A stretch of 64,000 bases of DNA from contig CAJNDS010001757.1 in NCBI GenBank assembly GCA_905221605.1, forward strand, positions 148,501-212,500, given 5' to 3'. Source of the DNA: Symbiodinium natans. Its lineage: Eukaryota; Sar; Dinophyceae; Suessiales; Symbiodiniaceae. How positions within the stretch are numbered: the stretch's first letter is position 1; every line of letters begins with the position of its first letter. Below the pieces are notes generated by a model, which did not search any database, was not told the origin of the DNA, and saw nothing but the letters and a program-made list of their open reading frames with translations. The position numbers and the translations under genes are program-made. Below, in pieces: positions 50,351 through 59,520 of the stretch.

Positions 50351-53300
50351 CATCCAGATGTGTATTGCCTGTCTGCCGACGTGGCTGGTCCCATCAGAGT
50401 CCCTGCAAAAGACCCCGAGGGTAGGAGCAAACACCCGCCTGTGTTCCGGTACTTTTTAGCAGCGTCCTATCGTTTTCCTAAACTCCAAGGGACAAAGGAC
50501 GAACCCAACCCAACGCAGGTTGATGGGTTCGATGATCCTTCACTCCACCCTGGCGGGGAGGACGAGTTAGCCGACGTTGTTGTGGAAGGCCCGCCGGAGC
50601 CAGAGCACCTCCCTGACGGGAAGGTTGTGCTGCCCGAGGATTGTTTAGGATATTGTCCTACAAGTGAGTCTGAAAATGACGCGTGTAAAGAAGCAGGCGC
50701 GTTACGCGTAGCAGCCGCAAAGGCCAAGGCCAAACCAAGCAAACCCAAGGAAGAACACCCTTGGGAAAGGGCCAAGTGTGAGTTTGAAGCTCCGCCAGGC
50801 CTAGCTAGGTTGGTGTTTGTTGTTCCGCTGCACACAAACAAGAGCGAGGCAGTGCTAGAGGCGCTACAACAAGTGTTCCTAGAACTTCGCTCATTGAACC
50901 TTCCTGTGCTGCGCTTCCACTCGGATAGAAGTCGGGAGTTCTTTAACAAAAGGACCCGAGCTTGGTTTCACGAGCACGGGGTGCGTACTACCACAGCTGA
51001 AGGAGATACGCCGCAGCAAAACGGAGCAGCTGAGAACACCATCCGCTGGTTAAAGGCTAGGGCGCGCACGCTCCTCGCCCAGGCCGAAGTTGGAACAGAG
51101 CTGTGGGCATGTGCAATGGCCACTGCGGTATCGCAGCAACGTGCGCAACAGCTTGGCCTCAAGTCCAAGCTTGCAGCTCCGTTTGGGGCACCGTGCTCTG
51201 TGAAACTTAAGTTTTACGGACCTTCTAGGGGTGACTTAGGGGATAGGTGGGTAGATGGTAAGTACATGGGGTTGTCGCCTTCTGTGAATGATGGCCACAT
51301 TGTCCTACGCAACGACGGAGTGGGCAACGGCTTCCTGCAAACGCTCCATGTGCGCTCACGCCTCCATTCGCCAGAGATGCCAGACCGCGTGTTTGAGGGC
51401 GATGTGAGGGAGCCTGCGCCGCTCGAGCCGGCAAGGCGTGTGCGTGGGAAGTCCGAGCCAGCACTTGGCGAGCCACCTCTGCCGCCGCCTCCTCTTCCAC
51501 CGCCGGAAGGTGAGCGCGTGCCCGTGCCTGCAAGTCGCACTCGACTCCGTGGGAAGTCAAGCCCTGCAGTTAGCAAGCCTTTGCTGTTCCCACTGCCTGA
51601 CGGTGAGTGTCCGCCTAAGCAATGTGAAGCCGTTAAGGAGGAGTTTAGGGCTAGTCGGTTTAGTGTTGTGGACCTTGAGGGTTTCGCAAAGGAGTTACTG
51701 CTTGAAGACTGGGACCTTGAAGAGGCCATGTGGGTCTTGGTCCAGTTCAGCCGTCTGCAGTCTCTTAAGGCCGGCCTTTACCGACACGGTGGTGTAGTAG
51801 GCACCATGAGTGCAACAAACTCTTACCCCTGGCTCACAGAGCTGATGGCCGCGACGCTCCTGTCTGCAAGTCCCGAGGCCGAGTTCACAAGTCTTTGGCT
51901 GTCCAATACGAACCCCATGTCCTTGCACGCAGACCACAACAATGTAGAAGGGTCTGTCAACGTAGTCTTTCCACTCAAGCTCCCTCCTGATATCCACGGC
52001 TCTGTCGAGCAACGGGTTGACGGTACAGGAAAGAAGTGGTTGGGCACAACGCACAGCTTGCAGAGAGGCAAGCCCTTCTACTTGGACCCCAAACGCCGTC
52101 ATGCTACTACCCCTTTTGAAGGTGAAAGGGTTGTGCTCGTAGCCTACACCGTTAACACCTTAGGGAAGGTGCCAGAGTCTGAGCTCCAAGCCCTCGAGTC
52201 CTTAGGCTTTCCGCTCCCTGCTTCAGCACGCTTGCCACTCACAACGCAGCAAGCTGTCAGGCACTTGGACGTGTTTGACATGTTCGAGGAGGGTCCCTTA
52301 GAGCTAGCAGGTGAAGACTGCCCGAAGAAAGTAGAGAAGGGTGGGGGTTGGAAAGAGACTCAGAAGGTAGAGGCTGGAACTGTAGAGCTAGAGGTCTCGT
52401 GGAAACTCAAGCACACTCCGGTGCAGCACGAGCAGACACCTTGCGTTCTGCAGACCCTGGAGCCAAAACCCCATGCGCAGGTCGAGGAGGAGTCCTGGCC
52501 AGAACAGCCTGTGCAGTGGGAGCTGTGGCTTCCAGACCCCCAAAGTGGCCAGCAACTGTGTGCACTCCGGTCTGACGACCTGGACCTGCGTCTTTGCAAG
52601 TCCGAGCCAGCGTACACTCCAGACATTGAACAGCTGCTCAGTGGTTTAACTGAACCACTGCAGATAGTTCATACTGTCGACCCGCGAGAGGCGGAAAAGC
52701 ACAGTGAAGTGTGGATCCCGTCAATCCTGAAAGAGATCGGGGTCATAGAAAAAGCTGTGCACCGTTTGCCGCCTAGCGAGGTGCGCAAAGGGAACTGGCT
52801 TCACCGCACTGACGTGAGGGTTGTGCCGGCAAAGCTGGTTTTCACTGTTAAGCCTCCTGACGTGCAAACCACCGCGCCCGGGAACGGGGAGCACGCAACC
52901 CAGGCAAGCTTGTTCAAACGCAAGGCGAGGCTTGTTGCGTGTGGAAACCATGCCCCTTCCACTGGCACCGAAATATACGCGTCAGGTGCTGCAGCAGAGT
53001 CACTTCGTTGTTTGGTTGTCATTAGCTCTAAGAGGGGTTGGATGCTAGGCATCTTGGATGTAACCTCAGCGTTCCTCCTCACGCCCATTCCCCAGGGTGA
53101 CGGGTTCCCTGTGTTTGCCCTAACGCCGCCGCGCTACCTTGCGCGGCAAGGTCTTGCGCAGGAGGGAGAGCTTTGGATCCTCACACACGCCGTCTATGGA
53201 CTCAGGGAGTCACCAAAGCTGTGGTCAGACTTTAGGGACTCTCAGCTTCTTAACCTTAGATGCGTGGTCAACGGGGTTGAGCTGCAGCTACTCAAGGGCA

Positions 53301-54133
53301 AGTTAGACACGAACTGGTGGCGCATCGTGCAAACCAGTGATGGTCAAGTCGTGGGAGGTTTAATCACCTACGTTGATGACTTCCTACTTGCTGGATGTGT
53401 TGAAGTCATCAAGGCTCTCGCCAAGGCCATCCAGTCGATCTGGAAAACGACGCCCCTCACACTTGCCACGCCGCAGCAGCCGTTAAGGTTTCTAGGGGTT
53501 GAGATCCTAGTGCAGGGTTTAAGGTTTGTTCTGTCGCAGCAGGCCTACGCAGAGGAGCTGCTACGCCTCAACAATGTCAAGCCCACTGCGCTGGGGAAGA
53601 TCCCTTGCCCAAGAGACTTGGTGTCCTATGACACTCTCCTGACGGATGAGGCGCCCACCGAGGAGTCAGTTCGTACAGCCCAGAGGCTGACCGGAGAAAT
53701 CTTGTGGCTGAGCCAGCGAACGAGGCCGGATCTCGCGTTCACCGCTTGTGTCCTTGCTACGTTGAGCACAAAGGCGCCCGAAAGGGCTGCACGCATCGCT
53801 GAAAGGGCACTTGCGTACGTGCAGCAAACCAAGGCCTTTGCTCTCACTGCTGACGCAGATGACACGGGCTTAGTTGCATACAGCGATGCCTCTTTTGCGC
53901 CAGATGGCAATCGCTCGCACACTGGTTGGGTTGTCTTCCTCTACGGCTCTCCTGTCTGTTGGCGTTCCGCTAGGCAGTCGTTTGTCACACTCAGCACTGC
54001 AGAGTCCGAGCTCGTCGCAGGACTTGATGCCGTCGTTGCACTGCAGTCAGCAGAGGCCACGCTGGGTGAGTTTGGGGTCTTTAACTTGGGTACGCCAACT
54101 CTTTGCGAGAGCAGTATGAGGCAGGAGAGATAA
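50351..54133 (+). pseudogene. Copia Pol: integrase, 2OG-oxygenase-like domain, RT, RNase H
   Basis: A 1257-codon frame (numbered from 50360). Integrase catalytic residues are D7 (LSADVAGP), D189 (FHSDRSREF) and E225 (NGAAENTIRW), giving the DDX35E spacing. A Pro-rich linker follows. Residues about 430-620 hold an added domain with HAD (523-525), a second His at 581 (KRRHATTPF) and Arg590, the HxD...H...R order of 2-oxoglutarate/Fe(II) oxygenases. RT of the RVT_2 type starts near 840: RKARLVACGNHAP, LDVTSAFLLTPI, YGLRESPKLW and YVDD at 1004-1007. RNase H has YSDASF (D1176) and TLSTAESEL. The frame ends at 54133 after a deletion removes the middle of RNase H. Integrase, RT and RNase H calls are firm; the oxygenase-like call is by motif only. 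Confidence 0.85.
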
Positions 54134-54777
54134 TCCCCGTTTACTGCCCAGGTGTGGAGCAGGCTGCAGACCTCCTCACGAAAGCGCTTCCTGCAGCGAG
54201 GATCCTCGAGCTCGCAGCCATTTGGGGTTTGTTCGAGCACTGTCCAGAGGACCCCCGCCAAGCGGAAGCTGTGGCTGCCGACCTGCCTACCCACCCTCAG
54301 TATCCGCAGATCAAGTTGCTTTTCCTATTGCTTGCAATGGTGCAGATCCAAAGTGCCAAGTGTCAGCCTGAGCTCTTAGATGAAGAGGAGGGAGATGTAC
54401 ATCAGGTTGAATTAAGTACGGATCTCATGTTCATCTTGCTTGTGGGTTTTGTTGGCATTGGCTTTATTGCCGTGTGGGAGCTTGCCAAGTGGTGCCTGAG
54501 ACGCCACTCTCTTTGCCGAATCCACAGCACTGCCAAGCAGAGGAAATTGCAACGCCTTCGTGACCGAACGGCCCGAGCAATCGAGGCCGAACTTTCCGCA
54601 CGCAGGCAGCCAGAAGCTGGAGCGCCAACTCGTTACTTTGCTGTCCCTGAGGGGGAGAAGCTCCATCGCACCAAGGACTGTCCTGCAATTGCAAGGTCAT
54701 CCAATCTTTGCACATTTGAGGTGTGTCAGCGGTGCCACCGGCGTGCACCAGATCACACCATGCGCAGCACAGGGTAG
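54103..54777 (+). pseudogene. RNase H end, membrane tail and Cys/His motif
   Basis: In the next frame (from TTG 54103) the copia RNase H end is plain: REQYEAGEIIPVYCPG then VEQAADLLTKALPAAR. Beyond it lie about 170 extra residues: a hydrophobic stretch (about 87-102, LLFLLLAMVQIQ), a probable transmembrane helix (108-130, FILLVGFVGIGFIAVWEL), a basic segment, and H188-x4-C193...C203...C208-x2-C211, a possible zinc site like that of Ada-type modules. Such tails are not in standard copia elements; an envelope-like or anchoring role is a guess. Stop at 54775-54777. Confidence 0.6.
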
Positions 54778-54987
54778 GTACTACTCCGCCCTGACGGGCA
54801 GGATGTGCATCGCATCGCGCATTCATGCTAAGTTTTTCCCTCTTTTGCACTGCAATTTGCAGTTTGCAGAGATGCTCGCATGCATCTCTTTCTGAGCGCC
54901 TTAGGGTAGAGAACACTCTCCACCCTGACGGGCAGGACCTGCACAGAAGTAGGAGTATGGTAGGTCGCTGTCCCCTGGCGAGGCCGC
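54778..54987 (+). other. 3' untranslated part of the copia element
   Basis: Non-coding; contains two copies of CCCTGACGGGCAGGA (about 54791 and 54922) and a short T-rich stretch. Confidence 0.5.
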
Positions 54988-54997
54988 GAAGGAGGAG
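54988..54997 (+). promoter_or_regulatory. Polypurine tract
   Basis: GAAGGAGGAG immediately before the 3' LTR, the expected plus-strand primer. Confidence 0.85.
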
Positions 54998-55294
54998 TGT
55001 TGAACGCACTTCCTTTGCAGGTCCTTGAGGTTAGGTTGCTTGTTTGTTTTCCTTGTTGCTTCTAGGCCCAAACAGTAGCCTTGAGCATGCAACACTTTAA
55101 GACATTTTGTACAGTATCACACTTTAGGTGCCGTAGCCTATAGTGTAGTAGATCACAAACTTCATGATTGTCTTTGTCTGCTTGCTGTGAAAATAGTAGC
55201 TCCGCACTTTGTGAGGGCCATGGCTGGGAATGTTGATTTGAGGGAACAGGCCACTCCACTCATTTCCATCTCAGCCTGCTGGTTCTCACCAGCA
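54998..55294 (+). repeat. 3' LTR (297 bp)
   Basis: Same ends as the 5' LTR; about 99% identical apart from a 2-bp gap. Confidence 0.97.
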
Positions 55295-55299
55295 CTATA
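55295..55299. repeat. Target-site duplication, right copy (CTATA)
   Basis: Matches 45880-45884 exactly. Confidence 0.9.
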
Positions 55300-55359
55300 C
55301 CTAAACCCTATCCCCAAACCCCAAACCCCAAACCCTAAACCCTAAACCCTAAACCCTAC
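55300..55359 (-). repeat. CCCTAAA array right of the copia element
   Basis: CCTAAACCCTATCCCCAAA then CCCCAAA and CCCTAAA units; the continuation of the tract interrupted at 45880. Confidence 0.9.
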
Positions 55360-55496
55360 AAACCCTCATGTCTATTGGGGTGCTTCGGCTTTGCGGCGGC
55401 GAGTCGCCGACTCTTCACACACTCGGCCGCTTCGGCACACACAAGGGTTTGACTTACTGTGGGAAGCAGGGAATGAGGGAATCAGGGCCCTATGCA

Positions 55497-55497
55497 T

Positions 55498-55529
<32 letters not shown>

Positions 55530-55720
55530 GCATATGTATATATATATATACCCGAAGGTCGACGTCCTAAAGCCTGAGCCCCAAATCCGACACCAAAAAC
55601 ACGCAACAACCGGCCCCAAGCCCCAATGTCCGGGCCGTCCCCGCTAGACCACTCCCACGCACCTCCGCATCGTGTGCTGGTGCAGACACTACGTGCGTGC
55701 GAAGCACACACGTGTGTCTA

Positions 55721-55765
<45 letters not shown>

Positions 55766-55804
55766 CCCTTTTTCAGGGATTATGCCTATATGTATATATA
55801 TATG

Positions 55805-55836
<32 letters not shown>

Positions 55837-55890
55837 CCCTTTAAGGGATTCTGCCCATATATATACATATATATATATACATATATATGT
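55497..55890. repeat. (CA)n and (TA)n microsatellites with a repeated 25-bp insert
   Basis: (CA)n at 55497-55511, several (TA)n runs, and two copies of a TACCCTTT...AGGGATTNTGCC insert (about 55766-55790 and 55834-55858) within the TA runs. Tyr/Ile phantom ORFs result. Confidence 0.9.
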
Positions 55891-55995
55891 GCATTCCCTG
55901 CGAGCCAGCAGTAAGTTGATGCACATCATGCTCGGACTTCGGCTGGATGCAAGCTACGCATGGAACCCGCCGCCGCCTTCTCCTGCAAGATTGTT

Positions 55996-56115
55996 TAGGT
56001 TTCGGGTTTAGGGTTTTTTGCCACCCGGCGGTTTAGGGTTTAGGGTTTAGGGTTTAGGGTTTAGGGTTTAGGGTTTAGGGTTTAGGGTTTAGGGCCTAGG
56101 GTTTAGGGTTTAGGG
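55996..56115 (+). repeat. Telomere-like array, about 15 units
   Basis: Perfect from 56030 to 56092, then CCTAGGG and more units. Confidence 0.95.
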
Positions 56116-56300
56116 CTCAAAGGTTGGGATTCGCGGTTGCAGGCCATCGGCTGAGGGAGCTGAGAGGGCGTTTGGCGGGTGCCCCAGTAATGGGCACTGC
56201 GGGCTGCAGATAGGCATGGCTTACATGGCACTGAGACAGACAGCTTTGTGGGAACATGGGAGATGGTTTGGGGGCGCTCGCAGCAGGGCACACCATACGA
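56116..56300 (-). CDS. Possible second exon of the Cys-rich gene
   Basis: Minus strand; two frames are open and both Pro/Ser/Cys-rich. One of them is phase 0 after an AAGCTGTAG site and would follow the 56404-56743 exon in phase. Not resolved further. Confidence 0.25.
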
Positions 56301-56403
56301 GGCTACAGCTTGACCATGAGGTTAGGCTTCTGTGATTCCACTGTTATTTCCACAGTGTTGCGCCGCCCTTCTCCACACCCCGAGTCCTGGTCTTTGTACT
56401 CAC

Positions 56404-56743
56404 AGCTGCCCACTCGCCAGTACCTGACACCCCCAGTAGTGTAGAACCGCGGTGTGAGTGTAACGGGGCCCAATGGGGCAGCAGCAAGCAGTTTTCCGTG
56501 CTAAAGCTGCAGCGACCAAGAATCCCTCCAAGCGAGACCCTTGCACAAATCCCGCAAGGGCGCCTCTCAGCGTCTAGGTACAGGAACCGCTCGTACGGCC
56601 CCGACCGCAGCACAAAAACTGGCGGCATCTCCTTGCGGGCAATATGCGTTTCTGGGCAGTTGCTGCAGTTCCGCAAAACCTCCCAAACTGGAGCACAGGA
56701 TTTATGAAACACGCAGGTGAGGCAGGGTTGGCACTGGAGCGAC
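56404..56743 (-). CDS. Cys-rich exon (340 nt)
   Basis: Minus strand. A CCTTAG|G acceptor, 113 codons starting SLQCQPCLTCVFHKSCAPVW, with EVLRNCSNCPETHIARKEMP and ERRPCGICARVSLGGI following, and a GCT|GTGAGT donor of consensus quality. Eight or more Cys suggest zinc binding or disulfides. The frame is unbroken and other frames are worse. Family not recognised. Good evidence of a spliced host gene on the minus strand. Confidence 0.65.
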
Positions 56744-56845
56744 CTAAGGATCAGTTTTTCAGGGCATGAGACGTCAGCAAAAACTAGCTCTCGGACATAG
56801 TGACGTATGAGTTGGTCTTGCTACTCGCCTTTTATTAAAGGTTAA

Positions 56846-57067
56846 AACTTGGGATGTTCCCCTTTATCCTAATAACCCTTAACTTAACAGGAATTATAAT
56901 AGGGGGTACGATAATCCCCTAGCCAAAGAGCCCAACATCCCTTAATTAGGGAATATTACTGAATTTATATAGGGATCCTTAATATGCTTTAAGGTCTATT
57001 CCTTGATTAAGGGGTATTGGGCTCTTTGGGTAGGGACTGTTAATATAAGGGGGGAACATCCCAAGTT
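56846..57067. mobile_element. Nested inverted-repeat element
   Basis: Outer ends AACTTGGGATGTTCCCC and its mirror (57050-57067) belong to the GGGATGTTCCCC family; inside, CCAAAGAGCCC (56923-56933) is mirrored by GGGCTCTTTGG (57019-57029) and CTTAATTAGGG by a diverged mate. A MITE within a MITE, or one long hairpin. Confidence 0.75.
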
Positions 57068-57075
57068 GCGAAGCT

Positions 57076-57148
57076 CTAAACCCTAAACCCTAAACCCTAA
57101 ACCCTAGACCCTAATTCCTGAACCCTAGGCCCTAAACCCTAACCCTTA
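57076..57148 (-). repeat. Telomere-like array, 9-10 units, degenerate
   Basis: CCCTAAA with CCCTAGA, CCTGAA and CCCTAGG units. Confidence 0.9.
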
Positions 57149-57149
57149 C

Positions 57150-57245
57150 CCAAGCGGCTGGATGGATGATTTCCACGTCGTAGATGCCGTTTGTCCAGTG
57201 GTTACCGAACTGGCCCTCGGCACCTCGCAGACAAACCAGCCCCAA
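57150..57245 (-). CDS. Anonymous exon between two arrays
   Basis: Minus strand: LVCLRGAEGQFGNHWTNG then IYDVEIIHPAAW, ending at TTGG|GTAAGG (intron starts 57149). The 5' border lies in the adjacent array: TTTAG|GGTTTGGGG keeps the frame, so the array may supply the acceptor. Unknown family. Confidence 0.55.
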
Positions 57246-57330
57246 ACCCTAAACCCTCAACCCTAAACCCCAAACCCTAAACCCTAAACCCTAAACCCCG
57301 AGCCCTAAACCCCTGAACCCCGAGCCCCTC
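57243..57330 (-). repeat. Telomere-like array, 12 units
   Basis: CCCTAAA with CCCTCAA, CCCCAAA, CCCGAGC variants. Confidence 0.95.
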
Positions 57331-57404
57331 GACGCAGAATCATCTCCAACATCAAAGAGAATACGAAGTGTCTCCGAAACAACAAGCCACCAAACCCTAA
57401 ACCC

Positions 57405-57530
57405 CAAAGCCTTAAGTACTCCAAGATCCAACCCTGCATCCCGGGGTGCCAAAAAGACGAGCCACCGGCGATGCGCAGCGCTGGGCAACTCTTGGCAGGG
57501 CCACACTGGGCCCACTTGGGGTCCTTGCGT
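57405..57530 (-). CDS. Anonymous exon, minus strand
   Basis: After CGCAAG|GAC the frame reads DPKWAQCGPAKSCPALRI then FWHPGMQGWILEYLR, with GC3 of about 73%. A second frame is also open but has lower GC3. Probably precedes the exon at 57150-57245 in one gene; between them sits CCCCAAACCCTAAACCCC. Confidence 0.45.
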
Positions 57531-57534
57531 TGGA

Positions 57535-57615
57535 GGGTTTAGGGTTTAGGGTTTAGGGTTTAGGGTTTAGGGTTTAGGGTTTAGGGTTTAGGGTTTAGGG
57601 TTTAGGGTTTAGGGT
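57535..57615 (+). repeat. Telomere-like array (TTTAGGG)12
   Basis: Twelve perfect units directly beside the 57405-57530 exon. Confidence 0.97.
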
Positions 57616-58719
57616 TTTTTTTGGCACCCGACTAGCCACAGCACAGCGGGGTCTATAGGTAGGTCTCGGAGAATCGGAAAGAAACCCCAGGGTAAGGCTC
57701 ACCTTGGGAAGCCGCTAATGGCATTCAGAGTAGGAAATGGTACCGACATAGGTGGTCTCCCGCACCCCCCCCTATGAACCAGAGCACAACCGGCAACGAC
57801 AGCCTTCAACAAAACACAGGACCCAAAACCGAACCCCATGCTGGGAGGTGTGGGAGGCATTAAACACCGCTGCATCCCTGTACAAGCCAAACACCCAACA
57901 CCCCTCCAAGCCTGACCTCATCCTGGCCTTCAAGGCGCAATGGTCCATGTTTCAGTGGCTACTTATACATCAGGACAGCTTGGCGAGTATGTGCAACTGA
58001 TTATAAATTGAGGGTTGGACGAATTATGAGTTGAGTGCAGCTTTCACATTCAGGACTTCCGAATTGATCATGCATATCGCCCGACTATAAATGAGGGGGA
58101 GCTTCCGAATTATGCGGCGCCAATCACCAAGAGGATCATCTACGTATCGCGGGAGCCAGGAGCGTCTGCTTAGCGGGGTCCGTTGGGGAGGAGGAAGGCA
58201 ACTATAGTGCCCCCGGCAACTTAATAAGTGCCCGGGGACACTGAAGAACTGTGGCCCGGTGCGCTAGCTGGCCAACCGTGAACCCTTCGGCTCCCGCATG
58301 CGTGTTGCTCGGCCTCGGCTCCGTTCTCTCATTGTGTCCGTTCATTTATGCACGCAATTACGAATTTTGAATTTCAAATTACAAATTATGAGTTAATGCA
58401 TGCACCGAAGTGAGACGGAGCGTCGAAGAGTCAGTGAGGGTGTACACATCGACAGCGTGCGTCTGGGACACCTTGCTGAACGCGGTCCTAGCCAACGTTT
58501 CGAGCTCCCTGCAAGCAGCGGACCCTGCTTGCCTTAGTCGTCCGGCCATGGTGTTCACTTTGTACTGCCTGAGTCATCAGCATGCAGCGTGTCGTGTTGC
58601 GTCCAGGTCCAACAATGCATGCCGAGCGCGAAAGGATGGCCCATGCCCAGGTAGCGGCACATTCGCATCGTGATGCAGCACCAAGATAGGATGTCCACAT
58701 GGCGTTCTTCTATGTGGCA
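57616..58719. other. No confident gene
   Basis: ORFs without support; AT-rich stretches at 57995-58110 and 58330-58400 with ATTATGAGTT-type repeats that may be a decayed element. Confidence 0.4.
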
Positions 58720-58917
58720 GCGTTGGAGGTCACCACTTGTTCGGATCTGGGCCTCCGCTCCACCCTCTGCCACCATCTGAGGCGCGCAGCCGAAGCCGCA
58801 GCCGCCACAGGCGCTGAAGCCGCCGAAGGCGCCAAAGCCGCAGCCGGCAAGCCAAGGCATTGGTGCCCAACACAGGCCGCCATTCAGCAGCGAGACGCCG
58901 ATGAAGGTTGGATCCAT
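58720..58917 (-). CDS. Gly/Cys-rich N-terminal exon
   Basis: Minus strand. ATG 58917 (context GAGCCATGG) opens MDPTFIGVSLLNGGLCWAPM, then a Gly/Phe/Cys-rich stretch (CGFGAFGGFSACGGCGFG). The plus-strand frame over the same bases is an Ala/Glu repeat and seems a shadow. About 200 nt upstream on the same strand lies a spliced-leader relict, so this may be the start of an mRNA-derived gene. Function unknown. Confidence 0.45.
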
Positions 58918-59004
58918 GGCTCAGAGCTGAATCTTCGGAATGAGGTTTGGGGTTTTTGGGGTTGCCTGGCTTCAGGGTTGAAGGCTTTATGGGTTCAACG
59001 GCTC

Positions 59005-59085
59005 AATGGTTTAAGGGTTTAAGGGTTTAAGGGCTCAATGGTTTAAGGGTTTAAGGAGCAGCTGTTGTTTAGGGTTTAGGGTTTA
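59005..59085 (+). repeat. TTTAAGGG and TTTAGGG units
   Basis: Five 8-mer TTTAAGGG units and a short TTTAGGG tract, lying between the spliced-leader relict and ATG 58917. Confidence 0.85.
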
Positions 59086-59117
59086 GCGTGTATATACATG
59101 TTTCCATTCGTGAGGAG

Positions 59118-59137
59118 CTTGAGCCAAAATGGCTACG
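59118..59137 (-). other. Relict of the dinoflagellate spliced leader
   Basis: On the minus strand CGTAGCCATTTTGGCTCAAG matches the 3' 20 nt of the 22-nt dinoflagellate spliced leader exactly. It is followed by CTCCTCACG rather than a GT donor, so it is not a spliced-leader RNA gene but a spliced exon copied into DNA, as known for retroposed dinoflagellate mRNAs. Its 5' side joins directly to CCCTAAA repeats. Confidence 0.85.
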
Positions 59138-59222
59138 TTTAGGGTTCAGGGTTTAGGGTTTAGGGTTTAGGGTTTAGGGTTTAGGGTTTAGGGTTTAGGG
59201 TTTAGGGTTTAGGGTTTATAGG
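59138..59222 (+). repeat. Telomere-like array, 11-12 units
   Basis: Starts TTTAGGGTTCAGGG against the spliced-leader relict, then ten perfect units. Confidence 0.97.
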
Positions 59223-59487
59223 GTTGGGGTTTCGGGCTCGGAGGTTCGACACCCAAGTGCCGAGGCAACATCGAAGACAACCGAAGCAACCCTGACCGAC
59301 CGGTCATCATTTGGGGACCCTGCTGCCTCACCTATAAATATAACCCATTGAGCTAACCGTACCTACCCACACCCCTCCGGGCGAGGGGATGTCAGGCAGC
59401 TTTGCGGAAGGTGTGGGGAGCAGGGTGTGCATGGGTGCTATCCGGGATTGAAGGACTGCTTCGATGGGCTTCGACAAATCCTCTGAA

Positions 59488-59520
59488 TCCTAAACCCTAA
59501 ACCCTAAACCCTAAACCCTA
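59488..59520 (-). repeat. Telomere-like array (CCCTAAA)5
   Basis: Five units. Confidence 0.95.

Larger units (their letters stand above)
45885..55294 (+). mobile_element. Ty1/copia LTR retrotransposon (9.4 kb), frameshifted copy
   Basis: Bounded by two LTRs that start TG and end CA, a 5-bp duplication, a tRNA-like primer site after the 5' LTR and a purine tract before the 3' LTR. Domain order is Gag - protease - extra domain 1 (methyltransferase-like) - integrase - extra domain 2 (HxD...H oxygenase-like) - reverse transcriptase - RNase H - membrane tail. Integrase before RT defines copia. The coding region passes through at least six frame changes (near 46425, 46930, 48995, 49290, 50345, 54100) and one in-frame TGA (46567-46569), so this copy cannot make the polyprotein unless some changes are sequence errors. 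The LTRs differ by one substitution and a 2-bp indel, so insertion is recent relative to the damage. Confidence 0.95.

Noticed and set aside
55672-56011. Tyr/Ile-rich ORFs
   Set aside because: Products of (TA)n microsatellites.
59118-59137. Spliced-leader RNA gene
   Set aside because: No GT donor follows the leader sequence and no downstream stem-loops or Sm-like site are seen.
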